Shown here: in pieces, positions 24,601 to 34,900 of the stretch
Layout: every line of letters begins with the position of its first letter
Position numbering within the stretch: the first letter of the stretch is position 1
Assembly (NCBI GenBank): GCA_963575745.1
Contig: CAUYUJ010000736.1
Location: forward strand, 342,501 to 406,500
Direction of reading: 5' to 3'
DNA: 64,000 bases
From: Prorocentrum cordatum
Taxonomy: Eukaryota > Sar > Dinophyceae > Prorocentrales > Prorocentraceae
The notes under the pieces: model-generated
Database searches by the model: none
The model's input: only the letters and a program-made list of their open reading frames with translations
Told to the model about the DNA's origin: nothing
Program-made: the position numbers and the translations under genes

Positions 24601-25596
24601 CTGGGCACGAGCGCCCTGGTATTCCAGAAGGAGGCCAAAGTAGCGGGTGGGGTACTCGTGGCTGCCCTGGATACGAGTGAGGTTGCGGTTGGTGCGCTGT
24701 CTGTCGGGGCCCGATCTGTACCAGATATTTTCGCACATGTCGAACGCGGTGCGCTGGCGCAGGGCGTCGTTTTTCTCCTCGGAATCCTCTTGGAAAAAGT
24801 GGTCGTACTGTGGCAGATGGAGCGTCGCCAGGATGTGCGGGACGCAGTCCTCGAGCCATGCCCAGAACACGTCCTGATGGTCCTCACCTGGTGCCCACGC
24901 CGCGGCGCACGGTATGAGCCGTGCTCGGATCATCATCAGGTGCCAGAAAGCGGGGCCCTCATCGGGTTCGCCCCTGGCGCACAGAGGGGTAGCGGGACCC
25001 GTGGGGCTAAAGCGGGGCACGACAGCGGGGCTGAAGCCGCCACTGCGTGCCTGGGCCTTGCCAGCGGCCCCGTCGAGGGTGTGCTGCACGACGGTCGAGG
25101 ACAAGCTGAGGACGGACTGCGATGCCTGTGTCGTGGTTGACGAGGGCGTGCTCGTAGGAGACATGCTGGTACTCGCCGTAGCCGTCGTAGTAGCCGTCGG
25201 AGTCCCAGGGGGGCAGCGCGTGGGGCGGGGCCCCTGGTGCTGCTCAAGCCAGGCGCTCGCGATGGCGCCCAGCGGCCCGGTGCCGCACGGACCCGCGGCG
25301 GCGGTGCTGTTCACGATCGGGTCCAAAATGGCGCAGTGATCGTATTTGTAGATGCTGTCATCGTAAAGGTAGAAGAGCGTCCCACGTTCAGCGTGTCGCA
25401 GGAAAACCTCTCCTCCGTGCTGAGGCGCACCGCCTGAAGACGGGTGTGCTCCAGCTAGCGAGGGGAGGGCCAGGCTGCAGGCAAGGCGCCACATGATGGC
25501 GAGGCCTGGCGGGCGGCGCGAGCGATGAGCCGAAAGCTGCATGTCAGCACACGTCCTCAAATACCCCTGAATGCTCATGTACATTGCTACAATCAC
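12617..25596 (-). pseudogene. Retroelement A ORF2 polyprotein, disrupted by frameshift and stop
   Basis: Three fragments together match the 4,332-codon ORF2 of copy B. Fragment 1 (25596-19618; first ATG a few codons in) covers the N-terminal extension. It shifts frame near 20020, where copy B has GGATGGTGGGCAC and this copy is one base shorter. Fragment 2 (effectively about 20020-13502) holds endonuclease, reverse transcriptase (motif FVDD), the CCHC knuckle and RNase H. It stops where GAA in copy B is TAA here. Fragment 3 (13468-12617, same frame) is the coiled-coil tail. The endonuclease motif M-D-A-N is intact. Relative to copy B, this copy has one rather than two copies of a ~57-codon C-terminal repeat and extra codons near 18660-18740. 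Confidence 0.9.
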
Positions 25597-25755
25597 GCCC
25601 CCTGCAAGACTACGGGTGTCCCTACACCAGATAGCTTGCGCGTGCTGCTGCCAAAACAGACATGAGGTGACAAGAAAGAGATACGACGCGAAGAGGGGAG
25701 AGATGCCTCTGAAGGCGCTTCCTCGGAGGGCTGAGGCGGGCTCTCTGAGGCACCT

Positions 25756-28335
25756 TCAATAGGGTTCCTGGGTGGCCCGACCCTTGTCCTTGCCTTTGTC
25801 GGCCCCTGGGGGCCCCGTCCCTGGGGTGACCTGGCCTGGCTGGTCGATCCAACTGCAGGCAGCCACGGGTTCGGCGGCCGCTGCAGCTTCCTCCTTCTTA
25901 GTTTCCAGAGTGGCCACTTGTGGCAGGTGGATGGTGCCTCCCGTGAGGTGCCCGAGGAGGGTCTGGATGTCGCCGCGCAGTGCAGCGGCGTCGGCGGTTG
26001 CCGTCTGTTGCTGGGTGACGACGGTGGCAAGCCCCCGTTCCAGCCCTGAAACGTGCTCCGTGAGTGTGGCCTGGGAGGAGAGAACGCCTGCAAGCTGCAC
26101 CTGCATATTATCCACCGTGTTGGCTAGCAGCTCGTGCTGCTGTTCCATGTGCTGGATGCGGGTCGTGGCAGCATCGGGCGGTTTAGAGGCCGATGCGAAG
26201 CGCTCGCCGAAGGTGTTGAGTTCGTGGGAGGCCACGCTGTATTCATCACCTGATGAGAGGATCTCGACGTCGTCGACGTCGCCTGGTACTTCGGCGGCTG
26301 TGGCAGCGTCGCCTTCGGTGTGGCCCCCACCTTCTGCCGCCGCTGTGCCAAGCCAGGAGTCATGGCCACCTGGTCCTGGGGCGGCCATCGGTTCAGCGGC
26401 TCCGTCCGTGCCGTGCGGGGGTGCAGAGGAGCTGCGGCCTGGGGCGCAGGGTGACCTTGCGTGCGGCGTGGCGTCACGTTTCCCGCTGGAGGAGCGGTGG
26501 CGCTTGGCTGAAGGCTCCTCCTTGGGGATCAGGAGCGGTGCGACGCCCTTGCCTTTGGGCGTGGCAGTCATGAGGTCGTGGAGGTAGGGGCTCTGGGCCG
26601 CTTTGGTGAGGAGTGTGCCGGTGGCGGGGCTAAAGCCGCCACCACCGGCTGGCGGCGTCACAGGCTCTGTGATGGTGGTAGGCGTGACGATGGTAACGTT
26701 GTCCCGCTTCGGCACCACCTCAGCCAGCGGGGCCTCGGTGATGCTCCACGGGATGGGGCACCCCGCGACCTGCACCGTATAGGTGAGTGGGGGCCGATGA
26801 GCGCGCACTAAGGCAAACTGGGCCGCAGTGGCTGGGTCCCAGGCGGTGTGGTAGACCTCACAGTCCCATTTAACGGACGGGCCCGTGAGAGTCTTGGCGA
26901 GCTGGGTCAGCGTGGCGTGACGTGCCGCAATGCCAGTGATGCGGTAGCGCGTCTTGGCGAGGGTAGCCTCGCAGCCACGGATGCTGACAGCAGCGGCCTT
27001 GGCGACGTCGGACCCCCGTGGAACACGGATCCCCAGTAGGCCTGACTTGCCGTGCCTGACGACTCCCAGGGCCTTGAACTCCACCGACTTCTGGAACGCG
27101 TCTGCCATCGTGATGGGCTGGTCCTCAGGGAACCAAACGGTCTGATACTTGTCGGCGGTGGGCTCGTCTGCACCTACGTTGCTGAGGTCGTAGGTGGCAC
27201 CGAGTTGCCCTGATCCCGCCAGGACCTTGTCGACCGCTTGTAGACTGACGCCGAAGGTGGCAGCCAGGGACCTCTTTCCGACGCCCGATCCAAACCTGCC
27301 TAGGCTTTTGCAGGGTTCGAGGATGGTGACGGCTTTAAAGTTGCCGTGGAAGAGGGCCTTGAAGGTGTCCTGAAGCTGACTATCGAGCTCCTGGCGGCGA
27401 GCGTCTTTCTTGGACTCCCTGTGCTTTTGGTTTTGGCGCGCCTTGTCCTGTGGAGCGGAGTCCCCTCGAAAAGGGCCCTTGGCGCGTGGACCACCGTTCA
27501 CGGGGGCACCTCCCGAGAACTGGTCCTCGAAGGCCTGGTGCATGGAGGGGACTGCGGCAATGGCCTCGGTCTCGTGTATGGTCGCCCGAATCCAGCAGAC
27601 GTGGTCGGCAGGGTCGATGGTGGCGACGGCTACCTTTTCCGTGCAGGCGACCTCCTTGGTGCCCAGCTGGTACACGGTCACGGGGACGTGCGTGTGGACC
27701 ACTTTGGGCGCCTTGGGGTGACGCTTCAGGACGGGGACGGCGAGCTCGGTACCGACGTAGTTGTCGTTTTTCGGGCCCATGACAGCAATCGCGAGCTGAC
27801 CCGTGGCTCGCTTGCCTTGCTCGAGGTGGTGTTGCAGCAGCCGTTCACCGCTCTCGTAGTCGTGGAGGCTGATGCTGGGCTTGTACGTCTTGCCGTCGTC
27901 AGGTGATGTGGGTTCGGCAAGGACAGGGACCTTCCAAAAGGCAGGGTCCAAGGCGATGAATTGGGTGTCCGCAGCCTGAAGACGTGCGGAACCCGCTGGT
28001 GGGTGTGATGTGTCACCGCCAATGCGCTTAGGCTTGCTGCGCTGGTGATGATCGAGCGTGTAGCTAATCTGGTTGGCGGCGCACATGCGGATCAGGGCGC
28101 TGCCAAGCTTCTTCGTGTTGGACTTGTGCATGTCGTACGTTGCCTGGAGCTCGTCCGCGTTCAGTTCGGCAAGCCCGTTGTATGCGGCCGTGGGGCGGTC
28201 AGACCCCGCTTGCTTGAACGCTGCGATGCAGTCCTGCTTGCGTTGAAGGAGAGACCCTTCAGCAGCAGGGCGCGTGGGACGGGAGCTCGGAGGCTGCTTA
28301 GAAGAGCGCCGGCGCTCTGGCTTCTTGGGGGCCAT
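25756..28335 (-). CDS. Retroelement A ORF1 protein
   Basis: About 859 residues, 95% or more alike by eye to ORF1 of copy B. I start it at ATG 28335 (MAPKKPERR); the in-frame GTG upstream is not needed. The N terminus is basic. The middle contains no domain I recognise and no CCHC knuckle. The C-terminal quarter is a predicted coiled coil (heptads around HMEQQHELLANTVDNMQVQL, about 26050-26160 on the plus strand), as in nucleic-acid-binding ORF1 proteins of LINEs. One GGFSP-type hairpin site lies at 26628-26637. The stop codon lies 159 nt before the ORF2 frame, so ORF2 is probably translated by reinitiation or from another RNA. Confidence 0.8.
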   Translation of the reverse strand: MAPKKPERRRSSKQPPSSRPTRPAAEGSLLQRKQDCIAAFKQAGSDRPTAAYNGLAELNADELQATYDMHKSNTKKLGSALIRMCAANQISYTLDHHQRSKPKRIGGDTSHPPAGSARLQAADTQFIALDPAFWKVPVLAEPTSPDDGKTYKPSISLHDYESGERLLQHHLEQGKRATGQLAIAVMGPKNDNYVGTELAVPVLKRHPKAPKVVHTHVPVTVYQLGTKEVACTEKVAVATIDPADHVCWIRATIHETEAIAAVPSMHQAFEDQFSGGAPVNGGPRAKGPFRGDSAPQDKARQNQKHRESKKDARRQELDSQLQDTFKALFHGNFKAVTILEPCKSLGRFGSGVGKRSLAATFGVSLQAVDKVLAGSGQLGATYDLSNVGADEPTADKYQTVWFPEDQPITMADAFQKSVEFKALGVVRHGKSGLLGIRVPRGSDVAKAAAVSIRGCEATLAKTRYRITGIAARHATLTQLAKTLTGPSVKWDCEVYHTAWDPATAAQFALVRAHRPPLTYTVQVAGCPIPWSITEAPLAEVVPKRDNVTIVTPTTITEPVTPPAGGGGFSPATGTLLTKAAQSPYLHDLMTATPKGKGVAPLLIPKEEPSAKRHRSSSGKRDATPHARSPCAPGRSSSAPPHGTDGAAEPMAAPGPGGHDSWLGTAAAEGGGHTEGDAATAAEVPGDVDDVEILSSGDEYSVASHELNTFGERFASASKPPDAATTRIQHMEQQHELLANTVDNMQVQLAGVLSSQATLTEHVSGLERGLATVVTQQQTATADAAALRGDIQTLLGHLTGGTIHLPQVATLETKKEEAAAAAEPVAACSWIDQPGQVTPGTGPPGADKGKDKGRATQEPY

Positions 28336-28487
28336 TGCTGCGGGCACTCTGGTGTGGAGAGGTGACGCGAATCAGTAGGGTCCTGCTGGGACCCCTCCGG
28401 TCTCGCGAGGCCTGGGAGTCTGACTCCGAGGCGGGGCGCTTCGCGTCGCGGCTGCGGTCTGAGTGCAGGGCACTCTCGAGCCGAGAC

Positions 28488-28490
<3 letters not shown>

Positions 28491-28576
<86 letters not shown>

Positions 28577-28608
28577 CAAGAGAGAGAGAGAGCAAGAGAG
28601 AGAGAGAG
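28491..28608. repeat. (GA)n separating retroelements A and B
   Basis: About 118 bp of GA dinucleotides with a few AAG/CAAG interruptions lie between the 5' end of A and the 3' end of B. It is the only sequence separating the two elements. Confidence 0.95.
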
Positions 28609-28976
28609 CGGACAAGTAGGCGGACCAGGGTCCGTCCGCGAGGCGCACTGCGGTGCGACAACTCGCAAAACACTATTTGCGGCGGTGCAGCCTTTAGATA
28701 CGAGGGCGGGCAACAAAAAACCCCTCCCCCGGCGCAGTGCGACAGACGCTACAGACGGCGGACAGACGATGATGATCTCACCTGTCAGACCGCGTAAAGA
28801 AAGAGGCCCCAACAAGAAAGGCGACGTGCTGACACGTGGCTAGGCGGCTTGGCAGACCGCCAGTTGGGCGCTTGGCCGCTAAGCGGCGCGCAGTGACGGG
28901 GCACCCCCCGCCCCCACGCCCTGACACCGTGGACGCGGAGCCACGCGTACACACGGGCAGGCAGAAAGGGGGGAGA
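28609..28976 (-). other. 3' UTR of retroelement B
   Basis: Non-coding and nearly identical to the 3' UTR of copy A. It includes the nested terminal hairpin GCGAG/CTCGC at 28638-28666. Confidence 0.7.
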
Positions 28977-31900
28977 TTAGCGCGGGGCACCAGGTGGAGC
29001 GCCGCGGAACGATGACAGCATAGCTTGGATGGTGAGTGACGGCACGGCACCATCGGGCGAGGGCGTGAGCAGCTCGGCGAAGGCTCGCCCGGCGCTGTGG
29101 AGGCGCTGGAGTAGAGGGCCTTGGCGAGCTTGGGCGGCGGCGAGGTCCGCGGCGAGAGCAACGCACCTCTGCTGGAGAGCAGCCATAGCCTGGGACAGCT
29201 CGGTTTCGCGGTCGGTGAGGGGTGGCTGCTCAGTGCCAGCGGCCGAGGGCCTCGAGACAGAGGCGAGGTCCTCGGTACGCCTGTCCAGATGGTGGACTAG
29301 CGTAGTGCGGCACCCTGTACGCTGTCGTCCGTCACCCTTGAAAGGTGACTGGAGGGGAACACGCGACCCCAGGGCTGGAGCCGCTAGGGCCACGCCCCGA
29401 GAGGTCGGGAGAGCCGCATCCTCTCGCTCAGCAACGATGGAAGCGTGGACGGGGCGCGAGGGCCTGTCTGGTTCAGTGCCCTGCGGGGGGGCTGAAGCCG
29501 CCCCCGCGGGCTGCCGCCGGTGGGGGGGCGGAGTGGTTTGCGCGGTGGGACCAATCATGATGCCGTGCAAGGGCTCTGAGGTCGGTCGCGTAGAAGGGTG
29601 GCGTCTCGGTAGGGCGGCATGGTCGGCAGCGTGGGGTGTCGGCGGTGCGTCGTCTATGCCACTCAGTCCGCGGGGGTCACCCAGGTCGTCGTCGGCGTCT
29701 TGGCGGTGGCCGATATCATCGTATGGGGGCGATGTCGCTCTCGGGGACGGAGTCGCGGTAGGCATCGAGAGGTTGCCCGACGGGGCAGGGTTTTCGCTGA
29801 CTGGTCCGTCGTCCAAAGCGTCCGATCCCCCACCGAAGCTGAACAGGTCGTCCTCCTGTTCGTCAGCGTCTTGAAGGTGAGCGGCGTTGTCATGTGGGTG
29901 CGATGCCGCTCTCAGTGGCGGAGTCGAGGGCGACGTGCGGGTGCCCGACGGGGCAAGGTTGGCGCTGGCTGGCCCGTCGCCTAGGAAGTCAAGGCCCCCG
30001 CCAAAGCCGAACGGGTCGTCCTCCTGTTCGTCGAATATCGCCCGTTGGGCCTCGGCCCAGAGCTCGTCCGGGTTCTGTGGGATGTCTGGTCCAGCCGCGG
30101 GTGGTGCCTGGTCAGACAGCAGGGGGTTTGGTTCCATTTTGTTGAGTTCCGCAGCTGTAAACCCAGCCCTGCGGTGTGGGAGGGGGAGTGTGCGGTGTCT
30201 ACGCTCGTAGATGGCGACAGCGACTCCATGAAGCACGGTCGCTTGGCGATGTCGTGTTTTGGCAGCTTCGACAATGTCGTCTGGAAGGTTATGAGTACGT
30301 GCCGCCGTTGTGGCGAGGGCGTCAGCCTGACGATTGAACTCCTCCGCGATGGGCCCGATGAGCCCGAGGTCGATGCCCATGTCTCCCAGGTGGCTTGCGA
30401 TTTTCTCGACGCGGAACATGTTGGGCTTGGCCATGACGCATCGGTGGATCTTTTCCCAGAGCTCCACGTGCGTGCCCTGCGGTGGTGAGTGTCCGTCGAT
30501 GATACTTTGGAACCCATCGACCACCGCCTGGTTGTCCACGAAAACGTGTACGGGCCGTTCAGCACATGCCGTGAGGTGGACAATGGCGAGGGTCTCCGCA
30601 AGCTGTGCGTTCTGCGTAATGCCGTGAACACGTGCACTGTAGTTCATGCGGTGGTCGATGCCGTAGTAGACGCCGTAGCCCGCTCGTGCTAGCAATGGGA
30701 TGGCTTGGTTGGTGCATGCACCGTCCGTGGCAGCGTAGACCCATGTCCAACCAGTGTCGTGGTCAAGGTAGGTGGTGTAGGAGTCCTGGGCTGAAGCCGC
30801 AGGATCTCCCTCAGGTGGGGGCCGCGGTATGGGCTGAGGTAGCGGGTCCCTCGCGAGGTCGGCCTGCAGGTCGAGGAGGGCTGGGTCTTCATCGAAGAGC
30901 CCGCAGTGTCTTGTGTGCGGCGGAAGACGGGCCCACTGCTCGTCACTGATGAGGGTGGTGAGAGGGAGTCTTTCTCGGGCCCAGCACTTGCAGTCGCGGA
31001 CAGTGTGCTCCTGAGTTTCCTCTTCCTCGTCGCAGTATCGGCAGATGGGGCTGGGGTCAGCAGACGTGTTTGATCGGGATCGTCGCTGTTGGGTGTGGTC
31101 CCCGCCCGACAGGTAGTTCAGGAGGAGCGCCAGCTGCCAGGCATTGCATTTGGCTGCTCCTTTCGTTCGGGCGAGCCACGTGCTGGCGAAGAGGTCGAGG
31201 CCCTGTCTGACAGAGGCAAGGTATCCAAGGTCGTGACGCCGTGGCTTGATCCTCCTCAGAAAGGCTCTGCGTTGTGAGGCCCGCAGCATGTGAAGGAAGG
31301 CGTTTTGGGGTAAGTTCAGCCAACTGATCTGGCAGCCCCAGTCGTCGTACATGATGCCAAATGTGGGCCAGGTCCAACGGAGCTGCTGGAGCGTCTGGAC
31401 AAGTCGTCCGACAGGTCCTCCCCCAAACAGGGTCTGAACGTGGTGTTGGAGATCCCTGACGAGACCGCAGAGTGTAGCGTCGCGATTAACCTGTCGCCGC
31501 AGACACAGGAAAACTTCACGCTGCGTGATGGCGTCAATCTCCAGGGCGTGTCCTGGGACGCACACGGCCATGAGAGTCCAAAACTCGACCCACTTGTTTC
31601 CCTTGGGGCGGATAGCCGCCTTAAGGGCATGGTTGTAGGCAGTTTTGACGGGGCCTGATGGGGCTTGAATGTCGGTGCCCGTGGTACAGACGCTGGCAGC
31701 AAGGGAACGGGCGTGCCGCGCCTTAATAAGCATCGGCGATGGGAGCTTGCCAATGCGCGGCAGGCGACTAGTCGCCCTCCGAACACGGGCGTCAGCGGTG
31801 GCCGTGAGGTTAAGCGCGGCTGGAGCCGGCGCTGCCTCGGCGTTGATGTAACTCCCGACGAGCTTGAAGGAGTCGACCACGCGTAAGGGCCGTTCCGCCA

Positions 31901-34900
31901 GAGTGAGCTGGGTAACGGCGGCGTGAAGCTCGTCGGTGAGCGCCCACCCCGCCACTTTGCCAGGGTGAATGCGTTGACCTGAAAATCGATCAAACTTGGC
32001 GGTTTCATCAAGAGATTTCTGCAACTCAGGCGCGGTGTGAGTAGTGGAGTTGCTGTCGTCAACAAAGGTAGTGCTGAGTGATCGCGGAACGTATCGATGC
32101 TGTCTCTTGGTCCACACACACATGAGCAGCTTAATGTCGTCCAGGGACCAAGAGCTTCCCTGGAGGTGACCGTTGGTCCTGGCCAATTCCTTAGAGTACG
32201 CTCCGTTCATGCGGATGTAGCGTTTGTGGCGACTGTAGAAGTTTCTGCGGACAGTAACGATGTCTTGGGGGCACCCCGCGTGAAGCGCAAGGTTAAGGCA
32301 GATGTCCGTGATGAGGTAGTCGAAACACTTCTGTCGGTCAAGGGCAGCCCCAGCTAAGGGAAGGAGTAAGGCCCTGGCGTGTTCGATGCGCAGGGCAAGA
32401 GAGGTGCTGACGTCCCCAATGGTAGCTTTGGGGACAGCGCCAAAGCTCGTGGCGTGGGTCCATCCTTTCCGCCAGTCCGTGAGGCTGCGGTAAGCTGGCG
32501 CTTCCCACGCATACATCCAAACGGAAAGCACCGAGAGAAGTCGTTGGTCCGTTGGGAGTTCGCCTCGGCCTTTTCGGAGGCACGGGTTTGGCACATGAAG
32601 GAGGGGTTCTGGGATGGTGCCAGTGCGTTGCATAGCGCGTAAGACGCTGGCGAAGAGGCGAAGGATGTCGTCGGGTAACTCCTTAGCCTCCTTAGTAGTC
32701 CAGCCGTCCAGTCCCCCCGCACGGCGCGGTGAACGGGTGCGAATAAAGTGGATGAGTTGGTCGTCGGTGAGGTGGAAAGGGGTAGCTGGTGATGGCGTAG
32801 GCAGCTCTTGTCGGTACTCGTCGTAGAAGTCAGCCCACGTCGGCATGGCTTCGGCGTCATGTCCTGCACGGGCGCGGTACCTGCCCAAGATGGGCTCCCA
32901 GGTGTCGACCATGAGCTTAAGCATGTCTTTGGTATTAGCAACAATGGCGTTGGCAGGGAGAATGTCGGGGACTTGTGCAGGTGGTGGTTCACAAGTGTGG
33001 TCTTCGTCGTTGTCCGTGTCGGGCGAACTACCGTCGCTGGGGCTGAAGCCGCCAGCTTCGGTGTCAGCGTCGCTATCGTCCGTGCTAGCTTTGTCAGGTT
33101 TGAAGGCGTTGGTGTCGCAGTGGAGTTGCGTATCGTCAGGTGTGGTAGGCGTGCGGAGATACGCCGTGGGCGAGCTGTCAGCAGCCCGTGCGTATATGGC
33201 CGCCTTTCGCCCGCTTGGCTCGCGGACGCCCTCAGCCCATATCTTGATGCGTTCAGCTTTGGCACGGTTCGCACGTCGCGCCAGCTCTAAGTCGAGGTGT
33301 TGGATCAAAACGTCAAGGTGCTCTCCGTGAGGTGCTGGCTCGTCGGGGGTCCAGGCCTCGGGGAAGTCAAGGAGAACCGTGGGGCGCAGCTTGTGACATA
33401 GGAGGCGGGCCGCGGTCCACGTGCAGTCGATGCGCTGCGCTAGGTACGGCGGGATGGCACGGCAATCTAAATGATGGTGCTGTCCGATGAAGCGAAGCTC
33501 ACAGAGTTGCCGATGGAGCTTGCGCAGTCGGTTCATGTGTATCGTGGAAGCTCCGTAGGTGGGGAAGGCGCGGGGGACAACTGGTCGCTCCTCGAACATG
33601 GGCGTGAGCCCGTGCATGGTGGGGGGCTTCTTTTTTGGGTGGTCGGGCGGTGGAGGTGGCAGGTCGCGCAGACGGGTGAGATGGTACTCATGACTGGCCT
33701 CGTTAGCCAGGGCGAACATGCGTTCCACGTCGTCGCGTGTGTCGGCCTGCTCCATGCGGTCCTGATATCGCCCAGCGATGAGGGTCCCTAATGCCTGCAG
33801 TTCGTGACCCTCGTGAGCTCCATCGTTGGGAGGGTAGGGCGTGGGGGCGAGAAGGCGTCGGGCCGTATGGTCGAGGCGACTGAGGTCAAGCGTGACCTGC
33901 AGGCCAACATGGGACTTCGCTGGCAAGTCGCGCAGATAGCAGAAGTCGGTGACAAGGGATCGCGCCGCTTGGTTGGCAATGATATAATCGATGCGCGAAG
34001 TGCGGGGGCACTTGGTGACGCGGTCCCAGTCAGGGATATTGCCATATGTGTGCATGTTGTGGTCTGGTGTGCCCTCAGCGACGTTAAACCATCCGCGCTG
34101 CATCACGTGCAGCAGGTGTGGATTGTCGTCGATGTTCGTGTTGGCGCCCATGCAGATGAAATACGGGGCTGAGCCGACCCTAGCGGCGGCGCAGTCAGCG
34201 AGCCGAAAAAGATCTGTGCTGTCTCCTCCAGCAATCCCGTAGAGGCTCGCTATGTAGATCCCAGCGGGCCCGTGGTTGTTTCGTCGCCGCCTGCGGCGGT
34301 GCTGAGTGCAGAGCGGGAGAAAGGCCTCGTGCCATCTTTTCTTGGCCTTGAGGGCGACGATACAGGGCGCAGTGTCGTCGACAGTGGAGTCGACAATGGC
34401 ATCCTTAGAGAGGATGGCGACCCCTCCCGAGGCGCCAGTGTTGCCCACGACGGTGTGGTCTGTGCCGCCGTGGGCAGCTCTGCGCTGGGCTCGCGCCAGA
34501 TCCAGGTCAGGTCCAAGACTGGCGTGGTATCCCCCGTGGTGTGGATTGGCGGCGCTGGTAGCGATGGCTTGTCTGGTCGGCTTGGCATGTCGGGTCTCCT
34601 GCAGTGCTATGACTGCGGCGTTGTGGTCGACACCAAGAGCGGTGATGGTTGGCCAGTTCGCTGAGAGACTGGTGATGTTTAGGCTGACGAGGTGTATGGA
34701 GCGACCTGGCCCGTCTCCATCGGTGGAGCTGGGGTTTGCACGCCCCGCACGGTGTAGGTCAGCCTGACCCTCGCCCAGGTAGAAGGCTTGGCCACAGTAG
34801 GAGCTCATGGCGTTCCTATGGATTAGCTTGACCGGGGCTGAAGCCGCCGTCAGGCCAGAAGTATAGGCGAGACATGGTCGGCACTGCGCCAGGGGGGGTT

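Larger units (their letters stand above)
12252..28490 (-). mobile_element. Non-LTR retrotransposon, copy A (16.2 kb, ORF2 broken)
   Basis: This is a LINE-type element read on the minus strand: 5' end at about 28490, ORF1 28335-25756, ORF2 remnant 25596-12617, 3' UTR 12616-12252. It is collinear with copy B over its whole length. Both ends abut (GA)n. ORF2 carries a 1-nt deletion near 20018-20022 and a TAA stop at 13502-13504, so this copy cannot make the full polyprotein. It keeps the endonuclease Asp codon (17621-17623, MDAN) that copy B has lost. The flanking microsatellites make any target-site duplication unreadable. Confidence 0.9.
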
